Assembly (NCBI RefSeq): GCF_000519185.1
Contig: NZ_JAFA01000012.1
Coordinates: forward strand, 197,139 to 239,395
Direction of reading: 5' to 3'
DNA: 42,257 nucleotides
Origin: Paraburkholderia nodosa DSM 21604
Lineage (GTDB): Bacteria > Pseudomonadota > Gammaproteobacteria > Burkholderiales > Burkholderiaceae
In this document: piece after piece, positions 14,765 through 23,016 of the stretch
How the letters are laid out: each line of letters begins with the position of its first letter
Numbering within the stretch: the first letter of the stretch is position 1
Position numbers and translations under genes: made by a program
The notes under the pieces: model-generated
What the model was told of the DNA's origin: nothing
Seen by the model: the letters and a program-made list of their open reading frames with translations, nothing else
Database searches by the model: none

Positions 14765-15991
14765 ATGTCTCAATGTCCGTTCGGTTCGGGCGCAACGGCC
14801 CAAGCCGCGTTTCCCATCGCGCGGCAGTGCCCGTTCCTGCCGCCGCGCGAGTATCGCGAGTTTCAGCAGCAGGACGGCCCGGCGAAAGTGAAGATGTGGG
14901 ACGGCAAGGACGCCTGGCTCTTCACGCGCTACGACGATGTACGCGCCGTGCTGGCCGACAACCGCTTCAGCGGGGACCCGTCCACCCCGGGCTTTCCGAG
15001 CCTCTCTGCCGCACGCAACGCGGTGCTGGAGCTGGAGCCCGCGTTCATCCGCATGGACCCGCCGCAGCACGGTCACTTTCGCCGCATGCTGACGAAGGAG
15101 TTCATGGTGAAGAAGGTCTCGGCCATGCGGCCGATGATCGAATCGATCTTCAACCGGCTCGTGGACGAACTGCTCGCCAAGGGGCCGCCCGCGAATCTCG
15201 TGGAAGACCTGTTCCTGCCACTGACTTCGGAAGTGATCGCCTGGCTGCTGGACGTGCCGCGCAAGGACCACGCGTTTTTTCAGGAGCAAAGTCGCCTGAA
15301 GGTGCTGCTCGATGTCGGTCCCGAGGTGCCGCGCGCGGCTTCGGAGCGCATCCTCGGCTATCTGGACGCACTCATCACGGAGCGCGAGAAAGACGCCGAA
15401 GAGCGGGACGATCTGCTGAGCCGGCTGATCGTCGAGCAGGTTCGGCCCGGCCACTTGTCGCACCGCGAGCTCGTCATCATGGCGGAACTGCTGCTGATGG
15501 CGGGCCACGAGACGACGGCGAACCAGATGGCGTTGGGCGTCTATAGCTTCCTCACGAACCCGGACCAGCTCGCGCGCTTGCGCGCCGAACCCGCGCTGCT
15601 GCGCAATGCGGTGGACGAGATGCTGCGACTGCATACCATCGTGCACTACAACGCGTTTCGCGTCGCGCGCGAGGACGTGGAAATCGCCGGCCAGCTGATT
15701 CGCCAGGGCGAGGGGGTGATCGCGCTGATCCTGGCGGCCAACCACGACGCGCAGGCGTTTCCCGAGCCGGAAAGGTTCGATATCACGCGCAAGGCCGACC
15801 ATCACGTGGCATTCAGCTACGGCGTCCACCAGTGTCTCGGCCAGCCGCTCGCGCGAACGGAGCTGCAGGTGGTGTTCGGCGGATTGTTCGAGCGCATGCC
15901 GCAACTGCGCTTTGCCATACCGGTGGACGAGATCCGCAGCAAGGGGGATCACTTCGTGCAGGGACTGGAGACGTTGCCTGTCACGTGGTAA
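14765..15991 (+). CDS. Cytochrome P450 (class I bacterial type)
   Basis: This 408-residue soluble P450 has all landmarks: I-helix AGHETT at 246-251, K-helix ExxR at 285-288 (EMLR), PERF at 335-338, and the heme loop FSYGVHQCLG with Cys357 as thiolate ligand. There is no membrane anchor or fused reductase, so it needs a ferredoxin and ferredoxin reductase. Two such pairs lie 20-25 kb downstream. The N-terminus has two CPF motifs (residues 4-6 and 22-24), an unusual feature. It is the last gene of the module B operon, 28 bp after the SDR. It likely starts degradation by hydroxylating the substrate (inference). Confidence 0.95.
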   Translation: MSQCPFGSGATAQAAFPIARQCPFLPPREYREFQQQDGPAKVKMWDGKDAWLFTRYDDVRAVLADNRFSGDPSTPGFPSLSAARNAVLELEPAFIRMDPPQHGHFRRMLTKEFMVKKVSAMRPMIESIFNRLVDELLAKGPPANLVEDLFLPLTSEVIAWLLDVPRKDHAFFQEQSRLKVLLDVGPEVPRAASERILGYLDALITEREKDAEERDDLLSRLIVEQVRPGHLSHRELVIMAELLLMAGHETTANQMALGVYSFLTNPDQLARLRAEPALLRNAVDEMLRLHTIVHYNAFRVAREDVEIAGQLIRQGEGVIALILAANHDAQAFPEPERFDITRKADHHVAFSYGVHQCLGQPLARTELQVVFGGLFERMPQLRFAIPVDEIRSKGDHFVQGLETLPVTW

Positions 15992-16000
15992 CCGGGCACG

Positions 16001-16027
16001 GCGGCGGTGCGTGGACGCTGCCGCCGC
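16001..16027. terminator. Strong hairpin between convergent P450 and LysR genes
   Basis: GCGGCGG (16001-16007) pairs with CCGCCGC (16021-16027), with a further inner GCGT/ACGC pairing. It fills the 39-bp gap between the stops of the P450 (+) and LysR (-) genes. No T-run follows, so it may act as a bidirectional RNA-stabilising or weak termination structure. Confidence 0.4.
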
Positions 16028-16030
16028 GGT

Positions 16031-17002
16031 TCAGGCTTCCAGTTCCAGGGGGGAGGGCATGACGGTCTTGCGTCGCGAAGCGTCGAGGAACAGCTCGGGA
16101 TGCTCGCTCATCAGCGTGTTCGCGCTGTCACGCGCGGCCTCGCGCCACTTCTCGAGCAGCGGCGGTACGCGATCCTTGTGCCACGCGAGCGAGAGCGACA
16201 CGGCCGGCGTCTGCGCCACGAGCGGGCGCCACGCAATGCCGATCGGCTTCATCAACTGCATGACGGCCGGCACCACGGCTACGCCCATGCCCGCAGCCAC
16301 GAGGCAGGCGGACGTATGCATGTCGTACGCTTCACGCGCGATAGTCGGCTTGTGGTCTTCTTCTTCGAAGATGTCGAGGATGCGGTCGGCGTAGCCGCGT
16401 CCGCTCGCGCTGCCGCGCGCGACGGCGATCAGCGGCCAGGTCGCGAGATCCTTCAGCTCGACGGGGCAGGGCCGGTCGTACTCGCTGCCAGCGGGTACGG
16501 CGACGACGAGCAGTTCGCGGTAGAGCAGCTCGGTCACGATGCTCGGATCGTAGATGTGCCCGCGCACGAGCCCCACTTCAATCGCCCCTTCCTTGAGCGC
16601 CGCGATTTGCTGCGCGATCGTCATCTCCTGCAGACTCACGTCGGAGTTTGGCGCGAGCGCCTTGAACAGACGCAGCGTGCTAGGGAGAAAGCAGTAGATT
16701 GCCGTATAGATCGCACCGACCATCAAATGCGCTTTCGCGCCGCGTCCCGAGGCGCGTACGGCCGCGATTGCCGCCGAGGCGCTATTGAGTACGCGCTGCG
16801 CGTGCTCGACGAGAATGTCGCCCGCTGGTGTCAGCATGACCTTGCGCTTTTCGCGTGTGAAGAGCGGCGTGCCGAGCTCCTCCTCCAGCGCGATGATCTG
16901 CGCGGAAAGCGCAGGCTGCGCGATGTTCACGCGTTCCGAGGCGCGGGTGAAGTTGAGCTCGCTGGCGACGGCAAGAAAGTACTGCAACTGGCGCATGTTC
17001 AT
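16031..17002 (-). CDS. LysR-type transcriptional regulator
   Basis: This 323-residue protein has the LysR N-terminal winged helix-turn-helix (MRQLQYFLAVASELNFTRASERVNIAQPALSAQIIALEEELGTPLF, about 3-48) and a periplasmic-binding-like effector domain from about residue 90. Family members are usually effector-responsive activators of neighbouring catabolic genes. It lies 14 bp downstream of an SDR gene on the same strand and is probably cotranscribed with it rather than autoregulated from a divergent promoter. Its target is unknown; the shared promoter modules are possible targets, but so are sites outside the window. Confidence 0.93.
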   Translation of the reverse strand: MNMRQLQYFLAVASELNFTRASERVNIAQPALSAQIIALEEELGTPLFTREKRKVMLTPAGDILVEHAQRVLNSASAAIAAVRASGRGAKAHLMVGAIYTAIYCFLPSTLRLFKALAPNSDVSLQEMTIAQQIAALKEGAIEVGLVRGHIYDPSIVTELLYRELLVVAVPAGSEYDRPCPVELKDLATWPLIAVARGSASGRGYADRILDIFEEEDHKPTIAREAYDMHTSACLVAAGMGVAVVPAVMQLMKPIGIAWRPLVAQTPAVSLSLAWHKDRVPPLLEKWREAARDSANTLMSEHPELFLDASRRKTVMPSPLELEA

Positions 17003-17016
17003 CGCGAGGCTCCTTG

Positions 17017-17817
17017 TCAGCGCACGCCGCGCCAGGCGAGCGTGCCGGCGTCGGCGTTGAAGGTGCCCCCAGTCGAAAACGAGGCTTCCTCAGAAGCGAG
17101 AAAGCAGACGAGCCGCGCGACTTCTTCGGGCCGGCCGAGTCGCGGGATCAGGTGCGTGCCGTAAAGGCGCGCTTCGGCCGCCTTGCGATCGGCCGCGTGA
17201 TCCAGACTGTGGCTCAGCATAGGCGTGTCGATCGCACCGGGCACATAGGCGTTGCAGCGAATGCCGGCCGCAGCAAGATCGAGTGCCGTTGCCTTCGTCA
17301 GCATCACGACGCCGCCCTTGCTCGCGACATAGGCGGGCAGGCCCGGATAGGCGACTGTGCTCGCCACCGAAGCCGCGTTGACGATCGCGGGGCTGCGCGT
17401 GGAGCGGCGCAGCCAGGGCGCGGCGAAGCGCGTCGCGAGCCACATCGCCTTGAGGTTCACGTTCATCACCGTGTCCCAGACTGCCTCGGGGAGGTCTTCG
17501 ATCGTGGGTGCGCGGCCCGTGAGGCCGTCGTCGGTCACGCCCGCATTGTTCACGAGCACGTCGATGCCACCGGCGCGCTCCGCCGTTTCGGCAATCATCC
17601 GACGAATTGATTCGGTTTGCGAAAGATCAGTCTGAATGAAAAAGGCTTGTGCGCCGGCCTCCCGCACGGCCTGCGCGGCCGCTTCGCCCTTGTCGGCCTG
17701 CAGGTCGGCCAGCGTGACCCACGCGGCGCCTTCGCGCGCGGCCTCGACGGCAATCGCGCGGCCCATGCCCTGCGCCGCGCCCGTGACGATCACGATGCGG
17801 TCCTTCAGTTTGTTCAT
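17017..17817 (-). CDS. Short-chain dehydrogenase/reductase (SDR)
   Basis: This 266-residue classical SDR has TGAAQGMG at 12-19, Asp38 at the end of beta-2 (NAD preference), NNAG at 90-93, Ser150, Tyr163 and Lys167 (YVASK), and a YVPGAIDTPM loop. ATG 17817 is preferred over the upstream in-frame GTG because GGAG lies just before it. It is upstream of, and likely cotranscribed with, the LysR gene, and divergent from the AraC gene. The sequence is distinct from the SDR at 14041, so it probably acts on another alcohol of the pathway (inference). Confidence 0.9.
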   Translation of the reverse strand: MNKLKDRIVIVTGAAQGMGRAIAVEAAREGAAWVTLADLQADKGEAAAQAVREAGAQAFFIQTDLSQTESIRRMIAETAERAGGIDVLVNNAGVTDDGLTGRAPTIEDLPEAVWDTVMNVNLKAMWLATRFAAPWLRRSTRSPAIVNAASVASTVAYPGLPAYVASKGGVVMLTKATALDLAAAGIRCNAYVPGAIDTPMLSHSLDHAADRKAAEARLYGTHLIPRLGRPEEVARLVCFLASEEASFSTGGTFNADAGTLAWRGVR

Positions 17818-17943
17818 GCGAGTCTCCACCGTGTCCGCCGTCTCCTTGCACGGAGCGAACTGCCCCGCGAGGCCAGGCGGCGCCCGCTCGTCCGACGCGG
17901 CGGCGGGCCTGTTTGTGGAGCTACCTTATCCAAAGGGGCGGAG

Positions 17944-18927
17944 ATGATCCATAATGAACTATCTCGATTTCTTTACGGATCGTCTCGAATGGACCTGCTG
18001 ACGGACATCGTGCGTCTCATGGAGCCACAGACCGTGCTGTGGCGTACCGTCGAGGCGCAAGGCCGCTGGGGTCTCGGTGTGCCTTACCGGGACACACCGC
18101 GCTTCTGTCTCGTGGTCGAGGGGCATTGCTGGTACGTGCCGGACGAAGGGCGGCCGATGCTGATGCGCGAGGGCGACTATTTCCTGCTCGGGGGCAGGAT
18201 CTGCTACTGCCTCGCGAGTGACCTCAAGGTGATGCCGACGCTCAACGCGCTGCGCCGCAAGTCTCGCGAAGAGGACTACGTGCGCTGGGATGACCCGGCG
18301 CCGGGCGAGCGTACACGTCTGGTAGGCGGGCACTTCCAGACCGGGCCCGAGCACGCGGCCCTGCTCGCTGCACTGCTGCCGCAGATGATCAACCTGCGCT
18401 CGTCAGATGAGGAGGCGGGGCGTCTCGCGCGCGTGCTCGAACTGATCGGCGCGGAAGCGGTCTGCGACCTCGCGGGCAGAGACCTCGTGATGAGCCGCCT
18501 CGTCGAGATCATGCTGGTGGAGGTCCTGCGTCGTCCGATGCTGCAGATCGAGGGGCAACGCACCGGCTGGCTGAGCGGCATGGCCGATCCGCAGATCGCG
18601 TCAGCGCTGCAGCGCATGCATGCCGACGTCGCGCGGCAATGGACGGTCGACGCGCTCGCCAAGCACGTCGGCATGTCGCGCGCCGTATTCGCGCGGCGCT
18701 TTCACGAACGTGTAGGTGTTGCACCGGCGACCTATCTTTCGAACTGGCGCATCGCACTCGCAAAGGACGCGCTGATTCACAGCGACCGGTCAATCGGCGA
18801 TATCGCGCTTTCCATCGGCTATCTCTCTGATAGCGCCTTCTGTACCGCGTTCGCACGCATCGCCGGCAAGCCGCCGGCGATGTACCGAAAGTCCCATCGC
18901 CAGCAACGGTCCGCGGCCGCGCGCTGA
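17944..18927 (+). CDS. AraC-family transcriptional regulator with N-terminal cupin domain
   Basis: From ATG 17944 this is a 327-residue protein. The first ~200 residues form a cupin-type effector domain (PRFCLVVEGHCWYVPDEG, MREGDYFLLGG). The C-terminal ~95 residues hold two helix-turn-helix motifs (WTVDALAKHVGMSRAVFARRFHERVG and SIGDIALSIGYLSDSAFCTAFARIAGKPP) of the AraC/XylS class. The start is chosen from the AAAGGGG/CGGAG signal upstream; ATG 17989 (MDLLTDIV) matches the usual family start and would give 312 residues. It is divergent from the SDR-LysR pair and central in the cluster, so it is a candidate activator of the shared promoter modules (inference). Confidence 0.93.
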   Translation: MIHNELSRFLYGSSRMDLLTDIVRLMEPQTVLWRTVEAQGRWGLGVPYRDTPRFCLVVEGHCWYVPDEGRPMLMREGDYFLLGGRICYCLASDLKVMPTLNALRRKSREEDYVRWDDPAPGERTRLVGGHFQTGPEHAALLAALLPQMINLRSSDEEAGRLARVLELIGAEAVCDLAGRDLVMSRLVEIMLVEVLRRPMLQIEGQRTGWLSGMADPQIASALQRMHADVARQWTVDALAKHVGMSRAVFARRFHERVGVAPATYLSNWRIALAKDALIHSDRSIGDIALSIGYLSDSAFCTAFARIAGKPPAMYRKSHRQQRSAAAR

Positions 18928-18939
18928 ACTATCGGGCGA

Positions 18940-18996
18940 TCCGCTCAAACCATCGTTTTTTCGTATTTGCCACCTGCCGTGGCCGCGCCTTATCGT
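18940..18996 (+). promoter_or_regulatory. Single arm of the shared promoter module before the 19051 operon
   Basis: TCCGCT (18940-18945), then exactly 17 nt to GTATTTG (18963-18969), -35 TTTGCC (18966-18971), exactly 19 bp, and -10 TATCGT (18991-18996). The TC-box is followed by CAAACC, as in the plus arm of module C. The geometry equals all six arms of modules A-C, though hexamers are weaker and no clear palindrome precedes it. The ATG of the operon lies 55 bp downstream. Confidence 0.55.
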
Positions 18997-19050
18997 CTGC
19001 TCCATGTCACGTAGTTCAACGGGACGGATAGTGGAGCGGACGGAATCGAC

Positions 19051-20064
19051 ATGCTGAAGGTATGCATTTTTGGAGGTGGCGCGATCGGCGGCTATATCGC
19101 CGCTCACCTCGCGCGAGCGGGGCAGTGTGAAGTGAGCGTCGTCGCGCGCGGCGCGACGCTCGCGGCGCTGCGCACGAAGGGTCTGCGCGTCCATACGCCT
19201 GCGGGCGTGGTTGCGGCGCGCGTGAACGCGGTGGCCGACGCGCGCGAGCTCGGTGTGCAGGACTATGTGTTCATTACGCTCAAGGCGCATCAGCTCGACG
19301 CGGCGCTCGACGATATCGCCGCGTTGATGGACGAGCACACCACCGTTCTGCCTCCAACGACTGGCATTCCTTATTATTTTTTTCACGGTCTCTCGCCTGA
19401 AGGGCACTTGGGCGGCGCCGCCCAACTCTCCGAGATCGATCCCGGCGGCCGGCAATGGCGCACACTTCCGCCCGCGCAGGTGCTCGGCTGTGTGCACTGG
19501 ATCGGGGCGCACGTGATCGAGCCGGGCGTAATCGCGCAGGACGGCGACAAGGCGGGCTGCCCGATCGGCGAACTGGACGGCAGCGCATCGGAGCGGGTCA
19601 CGCGCCTCACGAGCTTGCTGAGCGAGAGCGGCATTGCGTCGAAGACCAGCAGCGATATCCGCTCCGCGATCTGGACCAAGTTCGTCAACAGCCTTTGCTG
19701 GAATCCAGTTGCCCTGCTCACGCAAGCCACGCTCGGCGAGATGCGCGACGCGCCGGGTGTCGTGCCGCTCGTGCGGACCATGATGCAGGAAGCCGACGCG
19801 CTCGCGCAGCGGCTCGGCATCAAGCCGGGTCCCGAGCCGGAGCGGCGCATCGCGACGACGCTGAGTGCGCCGCATCACAAGATGTCGATGCTGCAGGATT
19901 TCGAAGCGGGACGTCCGCTCGAACTGGGGCCGCTCGTGCGCTCGCTGCGCGCCGTCGCGCGGCTCGCCGGCAGTTCCGCTTCCACTCTCGACACCGTGCT
20001 CGCACTGGCTTCGTTGCGGGCGCAAGCATGTGTTCACCATCGCAATGAGGAGTTCGCTCTATGA
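19051..20064 (+). CDS. Ketopantoate reductase (PanE/ApbA) family oxidoreductase
   Basis: This 337-residue protein has the Rossmann start MLKVCIFGGGAIGGYIAAHLA (GGGAIGG at 8-14) and the C-terminal KPR helical domain with WTKFVNSLCWNPVALLT. Lys210 and Glu291 (MLQDFEAGRPLEL) match the catalytic Lys and Glu of PanE. Its place as first gene of a catabolic operon, overlapping a CoA-transferase gene by 4 bp, argues against a role in pantothenate synthesis. It more likely reduces or oxidises a 2-oxo/2-hydroxy acid or similar intermediate (inference). A segment at about 105-140 is longer than in E. coli PanE. Confidence 0.9.
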   Translation: MLKVCIFGGGAIGGYIAAHLARAGQCEVSVVARGATLAALRTKGLRVHTPAGVVAARVNAVADARELGVQDYVFITLKAHQLDAALDDIAALMDEHTTVLPPTTGIPYYFFHGLSPEGHLGGAAQLSEIDPGGRQWRTLPPAQVLGCVHWIGAHVIEPGVIAQDGDKAGCPIGELDGSASERVTRLTSLLSESGIASKTSSDIRSAIWTKFVNSLCWNPVALLTQATLGEMRDAPGVVPLVRTMMQEADALAQRLGIKPGPEPERRIATTLSAPHHKMSMLQDFEAGRPLELGPLVRSLRAVARLAGSSASTLDTVLALASLRAQACVHHRNEEFAL

Positions 20065-21179
20065 GTTCATTCGCCCACGCTCGGCCGCTAGCGGGCTGCA
20101 AGGTCGTCGAGGCATGCAGCTATATCTCGGGCCCATTCTGCGCGCAGATGCTGGCCGATCTGGGCGCCGAGGTCGTCAAGGTCGAACCGCCCGCGGGCGA
20201 TCCGTATCGCAACTTCGGCCATAGCCGGGACGGAGTCGGCACGGTCTGGACCAATTCGAACCGCGGCAAGCGCAGTGTCGCGCTCGATCTCAAGTCGCCC
20301 GCAGACCTCGAACGCTTCAGATCGCTCGTGAGTGACGCCGACCTCTATATCGAGAACTGGCGTCCGCACGTTTCGGCCTCGCTCGGGCTGAGCTTCGAGC
20401 AGCTGAGCGCGCTGAACGCACGCCTCGTGCAGCTGTCGATCACGGGCTACGGACCCGACGGCGAGCTCGCGAAGGAGCCGGCTTTCGATGCGCTGATTCA
20501 GGGCCGCACGGGCCTCTTGAGCTACGAAGCGGCGGGGGGCGTGCCGCGGGCGACGAACACCTTTCTCGCCGACAAAGTGGCGGCGATCTTTGCTGCGCAA
20601 ATGGCGCTCGCGGGCCTGCGCGAACGAGACCGCAGCGGCAAGGCCGTGCATATCGAAACCTCGATGCTCGACATGCTGTCGTATTTCAATTTCCCCGACA
20701 TGTTCCACAACCAGACATGGCTCGACGACGAGGCGCCGAGCACGCTGGCTCCGCAACCGGTGCTCGCGACGCGGGATGGCTACATGGTGCTCTCGCCCGT
20801 GTCGGGCAAGCAGTTGAGCCGCACGCTGGACGCGATCGGTCATCCGGAGTGGAAGGAGGAACTCAAGGCAATTACCGACCGCAAACAGATGACGCACACG
20901 TTCTTCGAGCGCGTCGCGGCGCCCCTCACGCAACGCACCACAGCTGAGTGGCTCGCGCAGTTCCGGGAGATGGATGTGCCCGCGGGACCGGTGTGCGAGC
21001 CCGCGGATCATCTACGCGACCCGCAGGTGCAGCACAACGAGTTGTACTCAGAGCTTGAAACGGGCGCGGGCAAGCTGCGCGCGATTCGCTATCCGGCGCG
21101 AATCAATGGGCAGTTGCTCAAACCCATGCGAGCCGCGCCGGGCCTCGGGGAAGACAATGCCGAACTGTTCGGGGGCTGA
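20061..21179 (+). CDS. CaiB/BaiF family III CoA-transferase (copy 3 of 6)
   Basis: This 372-residue protein has YISGPFCAQMLADLGAEVVKVEPPAGDPYRNFG (21-53), NRGKRSVALDLKSP and YIENWRPHVSASLGL. The conserved Asp171 is in FLADKVA. It closely resembles copy 1 (2532-3659): both share the WTNxNRGKRSV block, AFDxLIQGRTG and MLDxxxYFNFPDM, and both lack the NRNK form of copies 2 and 5. It overlaps the ketopantoate-reductase-like gene by ATGA and precedes the MaoC-like gene by 56 bp. It probably uses a similar acyl substrate to copy 1 under different control (inference). Confidence 0.92.
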   Translation: MSSFAHARPLAGCKVVEACSYISGPFCAQMLADLGAEVVKVEPPAGDPYRNFGHSRDGVGTVWTNSNRGKRSVALDLKSPADLERFRSLVSDADLYIENWRPHVSASLGLSFEQLSALNARLVQLSITGYGPDGELAKEPAFDALIQGRTGLLSYEAAGGVPRATNTFLADKVAAIFAAQMALAGLRERDRSGKAVHIETSMLDMLSYFNFPDMFHNQTWLDDEAPSTLAPQPVLATRDGYMVLSPVSGKQLSRTLDAIGHPEWKEELKAITDRKQMTHTFFERVAAPLTQRTTAEWLAQFREMDVPAGPVCEPADHLRDPQVQHNELYSELETGAGKLRAIRYPARINGQLLKPMRAAPGLGEDNAELFGG

Positions 21180-21235
21180 ACCGGCGGCGCGGCCAGGCGC
21201 ATGGCGACGTGGTGTAGCGAGCCGGGGGGAGTGAC

Positions 21236-21724
21236 ATGCCGATCCTGCTCAAAGGCATTGAAGGGATACGCTCCTATTCGGGCTTCCATCTCGGCAAGAG
21301 CGGCTGGATCGAGATCGGCCAGCCGATGATCGATGCGTTCGCGGCCGCCACGGACGACCGCGATCCGCTGAGCGTGGACCCCGAAGAAGCCGCACGCGGC
21401 CCTTATGGGGTACCGGTGGCGCAGAACTATCTGATTCTCGCAATGGTGTCGCCGATGCTGCACGACATCTTCCTGTTCGAGGACATCGGGCTCGCCCGGC
21501 AGTGGGGGATCGAGAGGCTGCGTTTTCCGGCGCCCGTGCCGGTGAGCTCCTGCATTCGGCTCGATGCGAGGCTCAAGAGCGCCCGGACCGAACTCACCGG
21601 CCTGAGGTTCGTGCTCGGATGCACGGTCGAATGCGATTCGACGACGGAGCCCGCGCTGGAGGCAGACATTGTATATCAGGTGTGGCCGCTCGCCTGCGCG
21701 GGGAAAAAGGACTATGCGCTGTGA
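21236..21724 (+). CDS. MaoC-like hot-dog domain protein lacking the catalytic His
   Basis: This 162-residue protein looks like a single MaoC/NodN-type hot-dog domain: IEIGQPMIDAFAAATDDRDPLSVDPEEAARGPYGVPVAQNYLILAM matches the hydratase-2 region. In active R-specific hydratases the motif is GDxNPLHxD with an Asp-His pair. Here Asp41 is kept but the His position is Ser46, and the usual IAHG is VAQN (61-64). It may therefore be non-hydratase, a partner subunit, or a binding protein. ATG 21236 follows GGGGGAG. It lies between CoA-transferase copy 3 and an MFS gene in the same operon. Confidence 0.78.
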   Translation: MPILLKGIEGIRSYSGFHLGKSGWIEIGQPMIDAFAAATDDRDPLSVDPEEAARGPYGVPVAQNYLILAMVSPMLHDIFLFEDIGLARQWGIERLRFPAPVPVSSCIRLDARLKSARTELTGLRFVLGCTVECDSTTEPALEADIVYQVWPLACAGKKDYAL

Positions 21725-21766
21725 GCTGCTGCCGGGCATCAGATAAAACATTCAGGAGACCGCACG

Positions 21767-23008
21767 ATGACGAGTTCGAATACGGAGCTGACCGCAGACC
21801 GGCTGCTGCCAGCCGACACATCCGGGACGGCCAGTGGATATCGCTGGATCATTCTGCTGGTGATCTGGTCGGCCTTCACGGTGAGCTGTATCGACCGGTT
21901 CGCGTGGGCGAGCATTGCGGCGCTGGCGGGCCACGCCCTCGGGTTCAGGCTGGCGCTGTTCGGCTCGCTGACTACGGCGTTCTATGTCGGCTACACCGTT
22001 TCATGTTCGGTCGGCGGGGTCCTCGCCGACAAGCTCGGTAGTCGCGCGACGCTGGCCGTGTCGATGTTTCTGCTCGGCCTGCTGACATTGGGGTTCAGCT
22101 TCATCCAGACGTTCGCGGCCGGCATCGCGCTGCACACGCTGATGGGGTTCGCGGCGGGTGCCGAATACGGCGCGACGATCAAGGTCTTGACGATCTGGTT
22201 CGCGAAGGACAAGGGCCGGGCATTCGGCATCTGGGCGACTGGCACGTCGGTGTCGGTCGTGCTGGCCAATGCATTCGTGCCGCGCATGGCCGTCACCTAT
22301 GGCTGGCAATCTGCCTATCAGGTGCTTGGCGTCGCCACCGTGGTTTTCGCGCTGCTCTGCGTGCTGCTCGTGAAGAACGCACCTGTGGGCCGCGCCGTTC
22401 CGCGCACCACCGCGGCGCAGATCGCCTCATTGCTGCGCAATCGCAATCTCGTGCTCGTCGCGCTCGGCGGGGCAGGCGCGCTGTACGGCACGCTCGGCTT
22501 CGTCGCGTGGGCGAATGCCCTGCTGACCGTTGCACACGGACTGTCGCCGATCCTCGCCGGCTCGATCCTGATGTGGTTCGGCGTGGGGGCCTTCGCGTCG
22601 AAGCCGCTGTTCGGCTGGCTCTACGACGCCGCGAGCGGCTACGCGAAGCTCGTGGCCGTAGCCGATCTCGCGATCTTCGTGGTGCTGCTTGCCGTGTTCG
22701 GCAACTGCTCGTCGAGCACGGGCTACTTCCTGCTCGCGCCGTTTCTCGGAGCGGCCGCGTATGGCTATACGCCACTCCTCATCGGCCTTTATACGCAGGC
22801 GTCGGGGCCACGGCTCGCTGGTGCGGCGGCAGGCTTTGTCAACACGGTCTGGTCGGTCGGCAGCTTCGCCTCGCCGATCATCGCGGGCTTTGTGTTCGCT
22901 CACGGGCGCTCGCTCGGCATGACGATCGCGTCGATCGCAGCGGGCCCGGTGATCGGCGCTCTCGTGCTGTGCCTCGTGCGCAAGTCGGCTGATTTCAAAG
23001 GGGAGTGA
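21767..23008 (+). CDS. MFS transporter, anion:cation symporter (ACS)-like
   Basis: This 413-residue carrier has about 12 membrane segments. The N-terminal WSAFTVSCIDRFAWASIAAL, motif A (GGVLADKLGSRATL) and MGFAAGAEYGATIKVLTIWFAKDKGRAFGIWATG are typical of the ACS family, which imports organic anions such as hexuronates, phthalate or vanillate-like acids with protons. GGAG precedes ATG 21767. It is the fourth gene of the 19051 operon; its TGA overlaps a possible GTG start of the next gene. Import of the pathway substrate is inferred. Confidence 0.9.
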   Translation: MTSSNTELTADRLLPADTSGTASGYRWIILLVIWSAFTVSCIDRFAWASIAALAGHALGFRLALFGSLTTAFYVGYTVSCSVGGVLADKLGSRATLAVSMFLLGLLTLGFSFIQTFAAGIALHTLMGFAAGAEYGATIKVLTIWFAKDKGRAFGIWATGTSVSVVLANAFVPRMAVTYGWQSAYQVLGVATVVFALLCVLLVKNAPVGRAVPRTTAAQIASLLRNRNLVLVALGGAGALYGTLGFVAWANALLTVAHGLSPILAGSILMWFGVGAFASKPLFGWLYDAASGYAKLVAVADLAIFVVLLAVFGNCSSSTGYFLLAPFLGAAAYGYTPLLIGLYTQASGPRLAGAAAGFVNTVWSVGSFASPIIAGFVFAHGRSLGMTIASIAAGPVIGALVLCLVRKSADFKGE

Positions 23009-23016
23009 ACGCGGCT

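Noticed and set aside
14678..15952. Open frame of 424 codons on the minus strand
   Set aside because: It is antisense to the P450; no domain features.
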